From positions 2,232,001 through 2,296,000 of the forward strand of contig JAFFSR010000344.1 in assembly GCA_017163975.1 (NCBI GenBank): DNA of 64,000 bases. The letters are read 5' to 3'. The position numbers and the translations under genes are program-made. The notes under the pieces are model-generated. The model searched no databases and had not been told where the DNA came from. It saw only the letters and a list, made by a program, of their open reading frames with translations. The stretch is from Anastatus disparis (lineage: Eukaryota; Arthropoda; Insecta; Hymenoptera; Eupelmidae). Below, one piece after another: positions 1 to 11,668 of this stretch; position 1 is the stretch's first letter, and every line of letters starts with the position of its first letter.

Positions 1-367
1 CATTTTTTATGAAAAAAAACGATTTTTTTTAATAGCTATTATCTCAAAAAATACGCATGATATAAAAAAATTTTTAATAAAAAAGTTGTTTATTTTTGAG
101 TCAAAAAAATAAATATTCAGGTTAAACTGAGAATCAGTAAAAAAGAGATTTTATTCATTTTTGATCCCATTGAAAAAAAATCCATTTATTCAATATTTAT
201 ATTTTAATGAATTTAAAAAAAACTTTTTCTTTCAGATTACAGTTAAATCTAAATATATATATTTTTGACTCAAAAATAAACAACTTTTTTATTAAAAATT
301 TTTTTATATCATGCGTATTTTTTGAGATAATAGCTATTAAAAAAAATCGTTTTTTTCATAAAAAATG
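1..367. repeat. Long palindromic (foldback) repeat, MITE-like
   Basis: Bases 1 to about 110 reappear as the reverse complement at about 258-367, with an unrelated AT-rich centre. The left arm starts at the window edge, so the element may extend outside. No coding potential is seen. This is the structure of a foldback MITE; no target duplication can be checked because the left flank is missing. Confidence 0.7.
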
Positions 368-1240
368 ACCATAACTACCGTAAAATCGATCATAAATTAG
401 CTTTCTATAGCTCATTTTGAAGGTGACTCCTTTAGCTTTTACCTCCTATTTGTTTTTTTATGATTCGATAATTTCCGCAAAAATGGCAGGCATTTGAATA
501 GGGGCGAAAAAAATTGAATATTTTTTAGTTAGTTTTTTACGCATAACGCATGCATTTTTTAATTCTTTTTTGCTCAACTCAGCTTAAATTAAAGGTTTTT
601 GAACCCTTTTTAAAACCCAGTTGGAATTTTTTAATTACGACTATTTTTCACTGAGCCACAAAACTTTAAAGTTTTATCGATTTTCATGTAGGGTGGGCAA
701 ATGTGACTGGAGGGTAGTGTAGCTATTGTAACCAACAAGAAAAGGAAGAATTAGGAAATATTTGACGAATTTCTCAAATTAGTTCAGACATAAAACACTA
801 TTTGTTCTCTTTTATTGGTCAAGTAATTTTTTATTTCAAGAGTCTGTTTAATGACAAAACTATGACAACAAAAAAATATGGTTCCAACTTCCAATTAGTG
901 CAAATCAAGAGCAAATAAAATTGTGAAATCTAAATGATAAGAATTTTTGATTTAAAAAAAAATTTGTACAAGCACTTCTATTTTATTTCTAAATTTAAAC
1001 TTCTTTCAAATGCTTTGGAAATAATTCCGAATTTCTAATAAACAATTAGCTCTACAGCCCATGAAAGAGGAGAAAACGTGATTTTTAAGGGTTGCCCTTT
1101 TTTTTAAAACAATTTTTTTTTCTAAAATAAATTAATGACAGATCTTCAAATTGCTTTTCATTCGTTTTGTAACAAAAATTAACATTTTTTTTGTATTTTT
1201 GAAAATCCTTTTTCGAAATTTTTGAACATTTATCACTCAC
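368..1240. other. AT-rich stretch without recognised gene
   Basis: Long A and T runs. Short reading frames here are low-complexity and resemble no family I know. Probably decayed repeat sequence. Confidence 0.5.
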
Positions 1241-1242
1241 AA

Positions 1243-1725
1243 GGGTCTCCAGGTGCACCTCACCGATTTTGATCATTTTGTGATATGTTGTAGTACTCGA
1301 GAAGATATTAGATGTTTGTTTTTTTCACGTGCTAACTTGTCGATTTAAGGCGTGAAAATCACCCCTGAAGTTTGCCCCTAAAAATAGGTTTTTTCTGATA
1401 TCTCAAAAACTATTTGGAATTTTAAAATAAAATTAACGTCAAATTCTTTAATATAAAAATACGCTACTATAGGCATAACTTTTACCCCGAAGGGTGTCAA
1501 CCTATATATTTTTTAGGGGTAAATGTGCAATTTTTCGCAATTTTTTTAATATGAAATTGATCAAATCGGCTAGGTATGGTTAGAAATTGCACTATCGTCA
1601 AGAAAATAAAAAATTGAAGTTGACATGTTTCGAGATTTACGAAGAAAGAATTTTTTTTATTGATTGTTCTACCGTTGACGTTATTTTTTTATTTTATCCT
1701 CAAATGAAAAATTATATTCTTGAAT
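1243..1725. repeat. Left terminal inverted repeat of the DDE transposon
   Basis: Pairs with 5645-6125 in reverse complement with scattered mismatches. It begins near GGGTCTCCAGGTGCACCT. Confidence 0.8.
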
Positions 1726-1835
1726 TATTTTTAAATTTTTTAAATTCATTCGCAGATTAACACATTTATTGTACATTTTTTAATTTTTAATAAAACAACA
1801 TTGAATATCGATAAAAATCATTTTATTCTATCCTC
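1696..1835. repeat. ~130 bp unit, first copy of a tandem duplication
   Basis: The sequence from CCTCAAATGAAAA onward is repeated almost exactly from 2925 to about 3054, on the far side of the solo LTR. Two units that once lay side by side were separated by the LTR inserting at their junction. Confidence 0.75.
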
Positions 1836-2924
1836 TGTAACGGTAATTTCCTACTCGTTGCAAAAGAATTTAGACTTTCACTTCAGTTTAACTTTTCGTT
1901 AAGTCAATAAATTTATTTTAGATAGAGTTGCCGCCAACTCGTTAGAAAATAATCATATATCTATATTGCGCAGCAAACTCAATGTGCTAGTCAGTCAAAC
2001 GTATATTGACTTGCGACAAGGCTTTATACTATATACTCGTCGCTGAGCGTCTCTCTCTTTCTCTCTCTCTTACCTTAACGAGAGACGCGATGCCGGCAGC
2101 ACAGCTTTCCTTATTTCATACGAAATTATATATGTTATATGATATATTAGAAATAAGGACCGCGGAGGCGTCGGGGTAAGCAAATTGATACAGGTCTTTA
2201 GGTTAATATGAATTTATTAAATAAGTAAGAAAGTAATACAATAAAATAGATTTAGATAAAAAATACGAACAAAGTTTATTAAAGATAATTCTAAGGGGGG
2301 GACGCGACGCGAACTAAATTACGTTGAGATATTGTAATGAACGCGCGCACTCTCTGTGTTAAGATTTCTTCGAGGAAAGAAATCTCAACCAAATAGATAT
2401 AACAAGATGAACTTACGAATACGCGTAGAAGCTTCTATGACAACCAAAATACGTACGCTAGAAATATCCCGTCGTTGGCCAACAAAAGACGCGATACGCC
2501 GCAACCTGTTCGCTGAGGCTCGTAGAAGACAGCCAAGACCAGCACGTACAACCAGGAGGTGATGACGATCTTCTAGCAACGATCTTCCTTTATCCTTTTC
2601 TCCAAAACTATATGCGGCACTACACCAACGCGTTTATTAAGTTAAGACTTAAATAAGAGCCGAAAGCTATGGCGATGATGCGTGCTTGTAGGCCGCTAAA
2701 ACAATGTCTCTCGCACAAGGCAGCAATATATATAAGCCAACGTGTGCGCTTATGAACAGCCGGAAATGTTCTGTCTTGCCTCGTGGCTTTCTTGTTCCTC
2801 GCGCGCGCGCTGCTCATCGAGTTACGTGCTTCTTGACGTAACTTATACGAGGTATATGACTGAGCGCGTGTCATTTGATTTTACCTAAGCGCGCAAGATT
2901 CGAACACGGTACAATACCGTGACA
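1836..2924. mobile_element. Solo LTR (TG...CA) with 4-bp target duplication
   Basis: Starts TGTAACGGTA and ends TACCGTGACA, so the tips are imperfect inverted repeats with TG/CA ends. CCTC (1832-1835) is repeated directly after it (2925-2928), the 4-bp duplication usual for Ty3/gypsy elements. No gag or pol lies between the tips, so it is best read as a solo LTR left by LTR-LTR recombination. Short ORFs inside it (2356-2874) have no recognisable product. Confidence 0.75.
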
Positions 2925-3391
2925 CCTCAAATGAAAAATTATATTCTTGAATAATTTTTAAATTTTTTAAATTCATTCGCAGATTAACACATTTATTGTA
3001 TATTTTTTAATTTTTAATAAAACAACATTGAATATCGATAAAAATCATTTTATTTTACAACGAATTATTGCAGGTTTGAAATAAATTTAAATTTTCAACT
3101 CTTGTGTAATCAATTTTATTTCGAATGCATTCTACAAACTTATAATATTACAATTATTTAAAACATGCAATTTACGTGGAATGCATCGATAATTGAAAAT
3201 TGCATAATTTTCTTAATAGTTATCAAGAATCATAAGTAGAACAATAATGATAATTATAAAAAAAGTGTTTCAAATATAAAGATTTTTTACACCATGAATA
3301 CTACACAAAGTATATTAGATTGTGATCTAAAAGCAAAATTTACTGGATCATCAAAATTTTCAGGATGGACATCCGTGTAACCACTTTTATA

Positions 3392-4930
3392 TCATGAATA
3401 ATTAAACCTATTTATGTATCTCGGAAAAGATAGTTGATTATGCACTAAAAATTGAAGTTCAATGATATTGTTTCTGAAATGAAGATTCAATTCTTTATTC
3501 ATCAATATCACGCCGTCCGAAAAGTGTCTTACATAATTTTTCCAAACCCTAAATCCAAAATCATCTAGCGGTTGTATTTTGCCTGTAGTTTCTTTTGGAA
3601 TTATTTTTAAAGTCATTTCTTTTTTAATAGGTCCTACTTCTTCTATGAATGAAGGACAGTGCCCAGTCCATGAGTCTATCAAAAGTACACTTGATAAACC
3701 AACATTCAGAAAATATACTTCCTTGAGCCATGTTTTAAAATGATCTAAAATCAGATGAACTTCAAATTTTAGTAATTTTTAATAGAATACAAATTCAAAC
3801 AGTAAAATGATTACTAATAATAACACAGGATGCTTTCTGAATTCAAAATAGTATCATAATTATTCGAATACGCCTAATATGAAATAATACCTGAAGTTAA
3901 TTTTTCTGATTTAGAAGCCATTTCATAAATGTTAGCTGGTCTGAACAACTTATTTGATACAACTGGCCCAAATTCACCAGTTATTTCTTCAAGAACAAGA
4001 AAAAGAGGCGAAAGAAGTCCATCACCAGATATTGTTGGTTGTATTGTATAGCTATGAGTCGTAGCAGCTACAAATTGCATCAAGTATTCTACTTGCCTTT
4101 CTCTTCGATTGCTAATGTACGGCCAGAATGGACTTCTAATTGAAATCCACTTTGATCTGAATTATAAACATTTTCTATTCCTATTTCGTTAATAAGATTT
4201 TTCACTTCAATAACAAATTCATCAGCTTCTTTTTTGTAAATAATCTGTTTCTTCTATTGTTTTTTTGGTAATAAATTAATTAATTTTTCTTCCAACAATT
4301 CTATGGGTTCTCTTAAAATTTTTACCCAATGTTTTGATGCTTTGAAACGAAAATCTTCATAACCAATATCCTTTTAAAATTCTTTTTTTTTAAATTTTAA
4401 ATATCCTTTTGTGCTTGCAGGGCCCATTTCTGTAAATCTATATCATGGATACTATGTCCAGCATCAACAGCAGCTTTGAAATTTTCTAACGCAAATGAAC
4501 AAATTCTAGCAATTTTTCCTCTACAAGTTCCGCCTTCATTTAAAGTTTCTGCCGTTTTAATTGTGTTATTGATGTTACCTTTCGAAATCTATTTTGTACG
4601 GTTTTTAAATTTAAATTTTTATTAACACCACTTCTCCAAAACTCTACTGCTCTTGCTTTATAATCATGATCTAATTAACTCTTCAACGTCTTATGTGCAC
4701 TGCTGAAAACTTTTATCTGTAATACTATCTCTTTTATCATCTTCTACAATCTGCATTTGAATATCTTTATAAGGTTCTGCAAAATCAAGAGTTTCATCCT
4801 TGACAACTTTGAATCCATTAAATTCATGCATAGAGTTTAATAAAAGTTGCTCAATATGCTCTTTTAAATCTCTTTCTTGCTGTGTTATTGGAGTTTCTTC
4901 CAGGTTAAGTGCTTAAAATGTTGTTAAAAG
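3392..4930 (-). pseudogene. DDE transposase remnant, intron-containing
   Basis: Minus-strand fragments read in order as a DDE-type transposase of a family common in insect genomes. A block ending FQLEVHSGRTLAIE lies at 4090-4160. A block with HSYTIQPT and GEFGP lies at 3891-4083. Then come LLIDSWTGH (about 3660-3690), a likely catalytic Asp context, and TTGKIQPLDDFGFRVWKNYV (about 3520-3590). The last motif resembles the pogo/Tigger 'QPLD' block, but I do not assign a superfamily firmly. A GT-AG intron at 3745-3890 joins LTS to DHFKTW in frame. Upstream (4160-4930) more weak coding is visible but broken by stops and shifts. Confidence 0.65.
3745..3890 (-). other. Predicted GT-AG intron in the transposase remnant
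   Basis: On the minus strand the exon ends TCAG, followed by GTATTATTTC; the next exon follows CTGATTTTAG. Removing these 146 bases restores a continuous frame (S-DHFKTW) that fits the protein family. Inferred from sequence only. Confidence 0.6.
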
Positions 4931-5334
4931 CAAGTTTAACACGTTCATCGGATTTACCACCATTTTATTCCACTCTAAAGATTTAATACTGTAAAATAAA
5001 AAACTGTTCTTGTTGTTTTCATACTGTTATATTTAACACGTTGAAGTACACTTTTAAACTCAAAGTAACATAAAATAGAACTTACCAAAGTAATTAAAAA
5101 TGCCGATTTCAATGCTTTCACAAGTTGCAGAATTACGAATAAAAATAAATTTATCACGAAGACTCACGGATAAATTTATCACAGATAACTATTATCAACA
5201 GGTCAATGGCATTATCATTAGCATATGATATATAGCAAGTACTATTATTAAATATTATTGAATATGTAGATATACTTTCTTAATTTAAAATGTATTTCAA
5301 TAACATATTATTATATGTGTTTTAAAATTATAAT

Positions 5335-5337
<3 letters not shown>

Positions 5338-5376
<39 letters not shown>
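5338..5376. repeat. (TA)n microsatellite
   Basis: Uninterrupted TA repeat of roughly 18-19 units inside the DDE transposon. Confidence 0.95.
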
Positions 5377-5378
<2 letters not shown>

Positions 5379-5644
5379 ATATATTTGGAAAATTTTAAAA
5401 TACTAATGACTCCTAGAATGCACTTTTAATGAAGAGTGTATTTTTTTATTTTTGGTATAATACAAATTTTAAATTATCTAATCATGTTAAAAACTGTCAG
5501 AATAATTCATAAATTAAGAGTTTAAAATTATAGAATTTTAAAATAAATCATCAAAGAAACTCTACAAATGAATGGAAAAAAAATCAGGAAGTAAATGTTT
5601 TAATTTTATATTGCTTACCAAACATTTTGAAATTAAAAAAATAT

Positions 5645-6125
5645 TTATGAATATAATTTTTCATTTAAGGATAAAATAAAAAAATAACCTCAAGTGTAAA
5701 ACAATCAAGAAAAAAAATTTTTTCTTCGTAAATCTCGAAACACGTCAACTTTAATTTTTTATTTTCTTGATGATAATGCAATTTTTAACCAAATCTAGCC
5801 GATTTAATCAATTTTATATTAAAAAAATAGCAAAAAATTGCAAATTTACCCTTAAAAAAAATAGGGATCAACACCCTTTGGGGTAAAAGTTATGCCTATA
5901 GTAGCGTCTTTTTGTAATAAAGAATTTGGCGTCGGTTTTATTTAAAAACTCCAAATAGTTTTTGAGATATTAGAAAAAACCTGTTTTTGGGGGCAAACTT
6001 CAAGGGTGATTTTCACTCCTTAAATCGACGAGTTAGCATGTAAGAAAAACACATGTCTAATATCTTCTCAAGTACTACAACATATCACAAAAAGATCAAA
6101 ATCGGTAAGGTACACCTGGGGACCC
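5645..6125. repeat. Right terminal inverted repeat of the DDE transposon
   Basis: Reverse complement of 1243-1725; ends at GACCC. The 6126-6420 stretch beyond holds no recognised gene. Confidence 0.8.
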
Positions 6126-6421
6126 TTCCTCGTTAGAAATAAATCAAAATTTTTCATCAGTAGGCCAGGAGAACTACCCCAAAAATAGTCGTATAAAATA
6201 AGTCGCTTGATCTTGAAATAACCTTGAAAATAAAGTTGAAAGTCAAATCCAAGGTCACCATCGCATTCCTTGTTTAAAGTTAACTAGGGTTTGTCTTTCG
6301 TTTGTTTCGTTTTACTATAAAAGTCGCAAAATTTCCAGGGGTTTCAATACTTTTTCCTAACTCTGCATGTATGTACAAATTAAATTAAAATATATATAAA
6401 TAATTAATAAATAAAAATTGA

Positions 6422-6426
<5 letters not shown>

Positions 6427-6482
<56 letters not shown>
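6427..6482. repeat. (TA)n microsatellite
   Basis: About 27 TA units. It generates an artificial Tyr-Ile repeat frame on the minus strand. Confidence 0.95.
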
Positions 6483-6518
6483 CATATAAATAATGCGAAC
6501 ATACATACAAAAGTTTAA

Positions 6519-6667
6519 CCTTTAGAGGGCCGGAGTTTTGAAAAATTTGAAAATAGAATTTTTCTATAGGAATGTGGTCTAAGGTCCCTGAGTTAGAGCC
6601 AAACAAAGTTGCGATGTTGGTGAGTCAGACCCCTTACGCCTAGAAGCGTATTCCGGCCCTCTAAAGG
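6519..6667. mobile_element. piggyBac-like MITE, 149 bp, TTAA flanks
   Basis: Ends are inverted repeats: CCTTTAGAGGGCCGGA at the left and TCCGGCCCTCTAAAGG at the right. TTAA lies directly outside both ends (6515-6518 and 6668-6671), the duplication target of piggyBac-superfamily elements. There is no coding capacity, so it would have depended on a transposase in trans. Confidence 0.85.
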
Positions 6668-6954
6668 TTAAGACCACTCTTATAATATATCGATAAACAA
6701 ATTTATCTTATGCTTCGATAAAAAAGAAGACATAAAAATAAAATTTTTAAGGTATTTTCAACCGTTCATCAAATTATTTTATGATCGCTTTATAGCTTGA
6801 AATAAAAATTACTAGATTTTCCTATGATGGCTACTAACCATCCTACAAAAGTTTCTATAATCGGTGATAAAATACTCGCTAAATACATTTATCGCGTCTA
6901 TCTATACATTTTATCGAGGTGATGAAACGATTTATCGAAAAAAATTATTTCAGA

Positions 6955-8262
6955 ATAAGGTCCCTGCTTTCGGCTCATCGTAACATTCGTGTAGTACTTC
7001 TGTTCGATTCTCACTAGGAACAAAGAGCTTCCATGCATTGTAATCACCAAATGTTCCTTCTGCGTACCTGTCCGGTGCGTTGCGATATAATTGACCTCCG
7101 ATTATTTTCTATTTTAAACTTGGTTGATCAGTTTCTTATACTAGTTGTTATTAGTTGTAAAGTCTAACTTAATGCACTTAAGTGTGCATCGCATTCTCCT
7201 GAATCTTCATGAATGCATGATAATGCATCAGGCACGTAGTTCAGTGCATCTTTCCTATGCTCAACGGTGCATAAGTAACCTAGCAGTTCAAGTGTTTACC
7301 GCGTTAGTTAGTTACGTTGTAATTTCGTTCAGCACTGAACATCGTACGGCTAGCGAATTCCAATATACGCTCTTCACTGTTAACAACTTCCAGAAGTACT
7401 GTTCCAAGGCCTGAGTCACTTGTGCCTGTCTGTATGACGAATTGCAAGTCAAACTGTGGGCGATGCAATCACGGAGCATATGTGATCAAAGCTTTTATCT
7501 GCTTAAATGCAATTTTTCGATCTCTTGACCATATGTATTGACTATCTTGTCTTCTAAGCGTAGTCAATGGCTCTGCTAACGCAGCAAAGTTTTACGAAAA
7601 TTTTCTGTACTACGAAGCCATACCCATGAAACTCCTCAGCTGTTTTAAATTTTTAGGTGGTGGGTATTCCATGGTGGGTTTTATCTTTTTTGGGTTTGGC
7701 GTAAATTTATCTCTATTCACCAGAACATCAAGATGTTTCACCTTTTCTCGGCAAAATATACTTTTCTCATAACTGATGGTGAGACCTGTGACTTTGGTGC
7801 GCAGTAACACCTTCTTAAACCATTTTTTATGCTTTTCGAACGTTTCAGTTGCGACGATTGTCATCTAGATAAGAAAATGCGTATGGTTTAAGTTTAGGGC
7901 TTATAACCTCATCGATTTAACGTTGGAAAGTCGCACCAGCGTTGCTAAATCTGATGATAAGCACTGCTCAGTTCTATTGTAGAGATATATCTTGCTTTTA
8001 GCAGCTTAAGCAAGATACCATCTATTCTTGGCAATTAATATGCATCAGGTTTTGTAACAGCATTAAATTTTCTAAAGTCAATACAAAACCCGAATTGGCC
8101 ATCTGGCTTTTTAACTCGAACTACTGAACTCAACCAGCCACTCTTAGAGGCTGGTTAATAATATCTGCAGCGAGCATTTGATTAACCTGCTCATGCATCC
8201 ACTTTTCGACCTTCTTGAAAACAGGATAATATTTTGTAAGGTTCTCTTAGTTTACTTTAAAA
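6955..8262 (-). pseudogene. Ty3/gypsy pol remnant: RT, RNase H, start of integrase
   Basis: Read on the minus strand, RT blocks come first: a fingers/palm block with PDGQFGFCIDFRKFN (about 8050-8110), then the thumb block with LTISYEKSIFCREKV and LKQLRSFMGMA (7610-7864). RNase H-like blocks follow (about 7240-7600, including HRPQFDLQFVIQT and EFASRT). Next come DALNYVPDAL-like sequence (about 7190-7260) and the zinc-binding start of integrase (about 6960-7060, TEVLHECYDEP). Many stops and frameshifts break it, and the YxDD region is not intact. The order is that of an insect gypsy polyprotein. No LTRs are recognised around it, and gag is not found upstream. Confidence 0.8.
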
Positions 8263-10355
8263 TCCTATCGATATGATAAGTAATTGTTACTAAAAGAATT
8301 ACTAAATGAGATAATGTATAAACCAAGAGAAGCTTGAGTTTTCATTAATCCATGTATATCTAAACAAAGGAATGTGAAAGTTTTATACATTCGATTAAAT
8401 AATATGTAATGTGACCGAATTTATGTCGAGTTTACAAACTTATTTTAACAAACGGTATGTGTTATATTCTAAAGGTAAAGCGAGATCAAGCGTTTCACGC
8501 TATAAACGTTGGATTCGACAAAAACAAGGGTACCCCCTTTTTTCTTTCTCCTTCTATCTTAGTATTCCGATCTTAATACCGAGCTTTGTGATATAAGTTA
8601 TAATAGATTTTCCCTGGCTATGCGAATAATAACGTTATCGAATCTACTTCGCCAAACACTTAACATTTGTTTTGAATTATGTGCCGTTAAATTTATTCAG
8701 CGCGAATTTTAATGTTTTTGAATATAGGAAAATTTTAAAATGTTTATTTGAATTTAATGTGAACGTTTGTTATGACTTTTGAATTGCTCAAGGCTATAAT
8801 TTATACCTTGAGACTACCTCAGTCAATTTTTGCTTTGCGGGAATAAATGACGGTTCTTTTATTTATTAAAATAATGCCATTAATGTTCCTTGTGTATGCA
8901 TAAAAGTATTTGATATTATTTTATATTTATACTAACGTAATATAATAAAAGAAATGCTGTATTTGGCCAAGTTGATTACTTAATTACGCGGCTACAACCA
9001 CGCGTAACGCATAAAGTGTAATGTAAAGTGTATTTGTTGTGTTCATTTGTGTTGAGAATTGAGAGCTAATCCGTTTGCAGCTAGGACGCCATGCCTAACT
9101 GCTTCGGGATGTTTGCTCTAGATGAAAAGTAAAAGGATGGGAAAATAGAAAAGGATTAGGTTTAGATGCCTCTCACCACCTAATTTTACACAAACCGATA
9201 ATTGAAACTTACAGAAGCAATAGGTAAGGAGAACTCTATTACCTCTGTAAGCGTTACTATTAAAAAGTTTAGGGGTGAGGGCCGATGTCTTTTCAGTCTG
9301 TCAGCGTTTGTAATAATGTGTCTATTTGACTTTGTAGCCCTTGTAGGTACGCTAATATTTCTGCTAGAATTACAGGTTGATTTATTTCTGCTGGCTATGC
9401 GATTTCTCCTTGCACGCTAGGAGTCGCTGAATTCTCTATCTGTGCTGCTTGGGTGCCAATTAGTATAACTGTTGATTGATCCTGTTGAACGTTTTCATAT
9501 CGATGTGGTGCTTGAAACGATAAAATATGATTTAAACATTTAGTGATATCTTGGTCGTTCTCTAATACACCCAGTATATGAGTTGGCTGTACGTTTACGT
9601 CGAAAATTATTGATCAGCTCTTTCAATAATTGCTCTATCAAAAACTCTTTTCTTACTCTAATGCAGTGCTGTTTTGTTTCTAGTTCATGGTCTGGAGTTT
9701 CACTTTGTTGAAAATCACTGGCGGTGTAATCACCTAACAACCAGTTATATACTCGACTTGACCAATCAAAATGATTTCCGGTCCAGATTGTTTGCCATGT
9801 CATTTTCTATTTCCTTTTCTCATTTGAGATCTTTTAAGTCTTGATGTGGTTGCACGCTCTAAGTTTATTAATGTACGCTTGCCACTACTAAATGCTCGCT
9901 GTCTGTGTTTGCACTCTTACGTTATAAAAAAATCATAATATTAATCGTTTGTATTTAGTTATAATAGAACCATATACATGAATTGAAAATTAAATATGTT
10001 TTGATCTTTGGATTTATAATTAAAACGAAATTATTACAATTATTATTTTTATTTTACTAAAACAGCATTATTTAATAAATTAATTGAATTAATTTACCGA
10101 TCCATATAAAAAAAATTTCTAAAATTAATTATTTAAATATTGAAATATTATTTATATTCAAATAAAAAAATTTGTGCATTTTTCAATTTTTGTTAAAAAT
10201 GCACACCTAACTGTGTAGGGACAATTTATTTAATATACATGAGTATCTAATGTGTAAAGTGTGAAAATATATTTTCAATTTCAAAATCTTCGAGAAAATT
10301 CTCAATTTTCTCCACAACACACACAGCACTGATCGATTGCCTCGCTTGCGAAGTG
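8263..10355. other. No recognised gene; probably decayed LTR-element sequence
   Basis: This lies upstream (minus-strand sense) of the gypsy pol remnant and could be its former gag and 5' LTR. A minus frame of 87 codons (9540-9803) has many charged residues but no motif I recognise. No zinc knuckle, LTR pair or primer-binding site was found. Confidence 0.35.
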
Positions 10356-10359
10356 TCAA

Positions 10360-10497
10360 CCTTCTGACAGCCGGCATTTTTTCCACTAAAAAAGTGTAAC
10401 TTTCTCGAAATTTTCCATATAAATGTTTCTTAAGTAATAGTATATGTGGGCCGATCATGGGATGACGCCATATGGCGTCATCCCGGCTGTCAGAAGG
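10360..10497. mobile_element. piggyBac-like MITE, 138 bp, with internal perfect hairpin
   Basis: Ends CCTTCTGACAGCCGG and CCGGCTGTCAGAAGG are perfect inverted repeats. TTAA follows the right end (10498-10501). TCAA precedes the left end (10356-10359), one change from TTAA. Near the right end GATGACGCCATATGGCGTCATC (about 10461-10482) is itself a perfect palindrome. No coding capacity. Confidence 0.8.
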
Positions 10498-10538
10498 TTA
10501 ATCGTTAATGAGAGAGAATAAAATTTTTAACTATATAT

Positions 10539-10542
<4 letters not shown>

Positions 10543-10609
<67 letters not shown>
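10543..10609. repeat. (CA)n/(TA)n microsatellite
   Basis: A short ACACAC run followed by about 29 TA units. Confidence 0.95.
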
Positions 10610-10610
<1 letters not shown>

Positions 10611-11270
10611 GTATATTTTTTATTTGAAATATTTGAAATTCAAATATAAAAATTTAAAATATAAATAACTAACTTTTAGTTTTTATTTTAAATATATTTG
10701 AAAAAAGTATATGTTTTTCACAATTCTTTTTCAAAACTTGAAAAAGTCAACAAAATGAATTGATTAAAATAAACATTTATAACTATATATTCATTGTATT
10801 TAAATGTAACTTACTTCATACAGTGATTGGTGGCTTCTTTTATAAGTCTGTATATTTATATACGTTGACATAGATTACATAGGATATATTATATTTTAAT
10901 TTAAATTATATTACACCTATTCTTTAATATTTCCTGTAGCAAAAATTTTATTTTAAAAATAATATTATTAACTGTAGTGCTATTGATTCGTAATCTCGAG
11001 ACCACAAGTTCCAAGGCTGATACAAGCACCACTGTACGTTGCATGTGCTTTGTTCACGAACGCACTGACGATCTCCGTTGCTAATCAGCATCGCAATGAT
11101 AGCTGAAATACAGCGACGTTACATAAAATTTTAAAAAAGTCAAGTATATTGTTCTTTTTTTGATTATAAAATACTGACATTACAGGTTTCTACATTTATC
11201 ATTCTTAATCCAAAAATTGTAAAAATATCTCATTATGATTTGGAAAAAAAAGTTTCTTTTAGCGATTATG
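10610..11270. other. AT-rich stretch, nothing recognised
   Basis: No conserved frame or repeat boundary found. A slightly GC-richer patch at 10985-11120 has no match I know. Confidence 0.4.
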
Positions 11271-11274
11271 AAAA

Positions 11275-11505
11275 ATAAATTTGTAAGCTTTTTTAAGCAA
11301 CTACAAACAATATATTTGTATGCTTATATGAAGTTTTTTTAGCAAAAACAAACAATAAATCTGTATGCTTTTTATAAGCTTTTTTTAGCGACAGCAAATA
11401 ATAAATCTGTATGCTGTTATAAGCTTTTTTTTAGCGACAACAAATAATAGATCTGTACGCTTCAGCGACAATAAAAAATAAATTTGTAAGCTTTTAAGGC
11501 TTTTA
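11275..11505. repeat. Degenerate tandem repeat, ~45-55 bp unit, about five copies
   Basis: The unit contains AAGCTTTTTTTAGCGAC, then AACAAATAATAAATCTGTATGCT. Copies vary in length and several carry small indels. Non-coding. Confidence 0.75.
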
Positions 11506-11668
11506 ATGCAGGCATATATTTTTATGCTGGTCTCAAGGCCAGAAATCTTTTATTAAGATAAATATGTAAATATCTTATTTCTAGTTTTAAAAAAAACATG
11601 TTTCATTTGGCTGATTCCATTCAGATTCATGCAGGCCGTCACTGATCGAATTTTTTTTTTCTTCTAAG

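Larger units (their letters stand above)
1243..6125 (-). mobile_element. DDE DNA transposon with ~480 bp terminal inverted repeats
   Basis: About 480 bp at each end (1243-1725 and 5645-6125) are imperfect reverse complements; the outer ends read GGGTC...GACCC. The interior carries transposase remnants on the minus strand (3392-4930). A solo LTR of about 1.09 kb was inserted later at 1836-2924, so the original element was about 3.8 kb. No clean target-site duplication is seen (left flank CTCAC, right flank CCTCG). The transposase is broken, so this copy is inactive. Confidence 0.8.

Noticed and set aside
2356..2874. Basic ORFs inside the solo LTR
   Set aside because: Short, mutually overlapping on both strands, without recognisable domain; consistent with LTR sequence.
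4975..5157. Possible small membrane protein on the minus strand
   Set aside because: Short, Phe/Leu-rich, at the end of a decayed transposase with no supporting context.
7145..8596. Plus-strand frames of 61-89 codons
   Set aside because: 7145-7414 is antisense to the gypsy RNase H remnant and 8411-8596 has no recognisable features.
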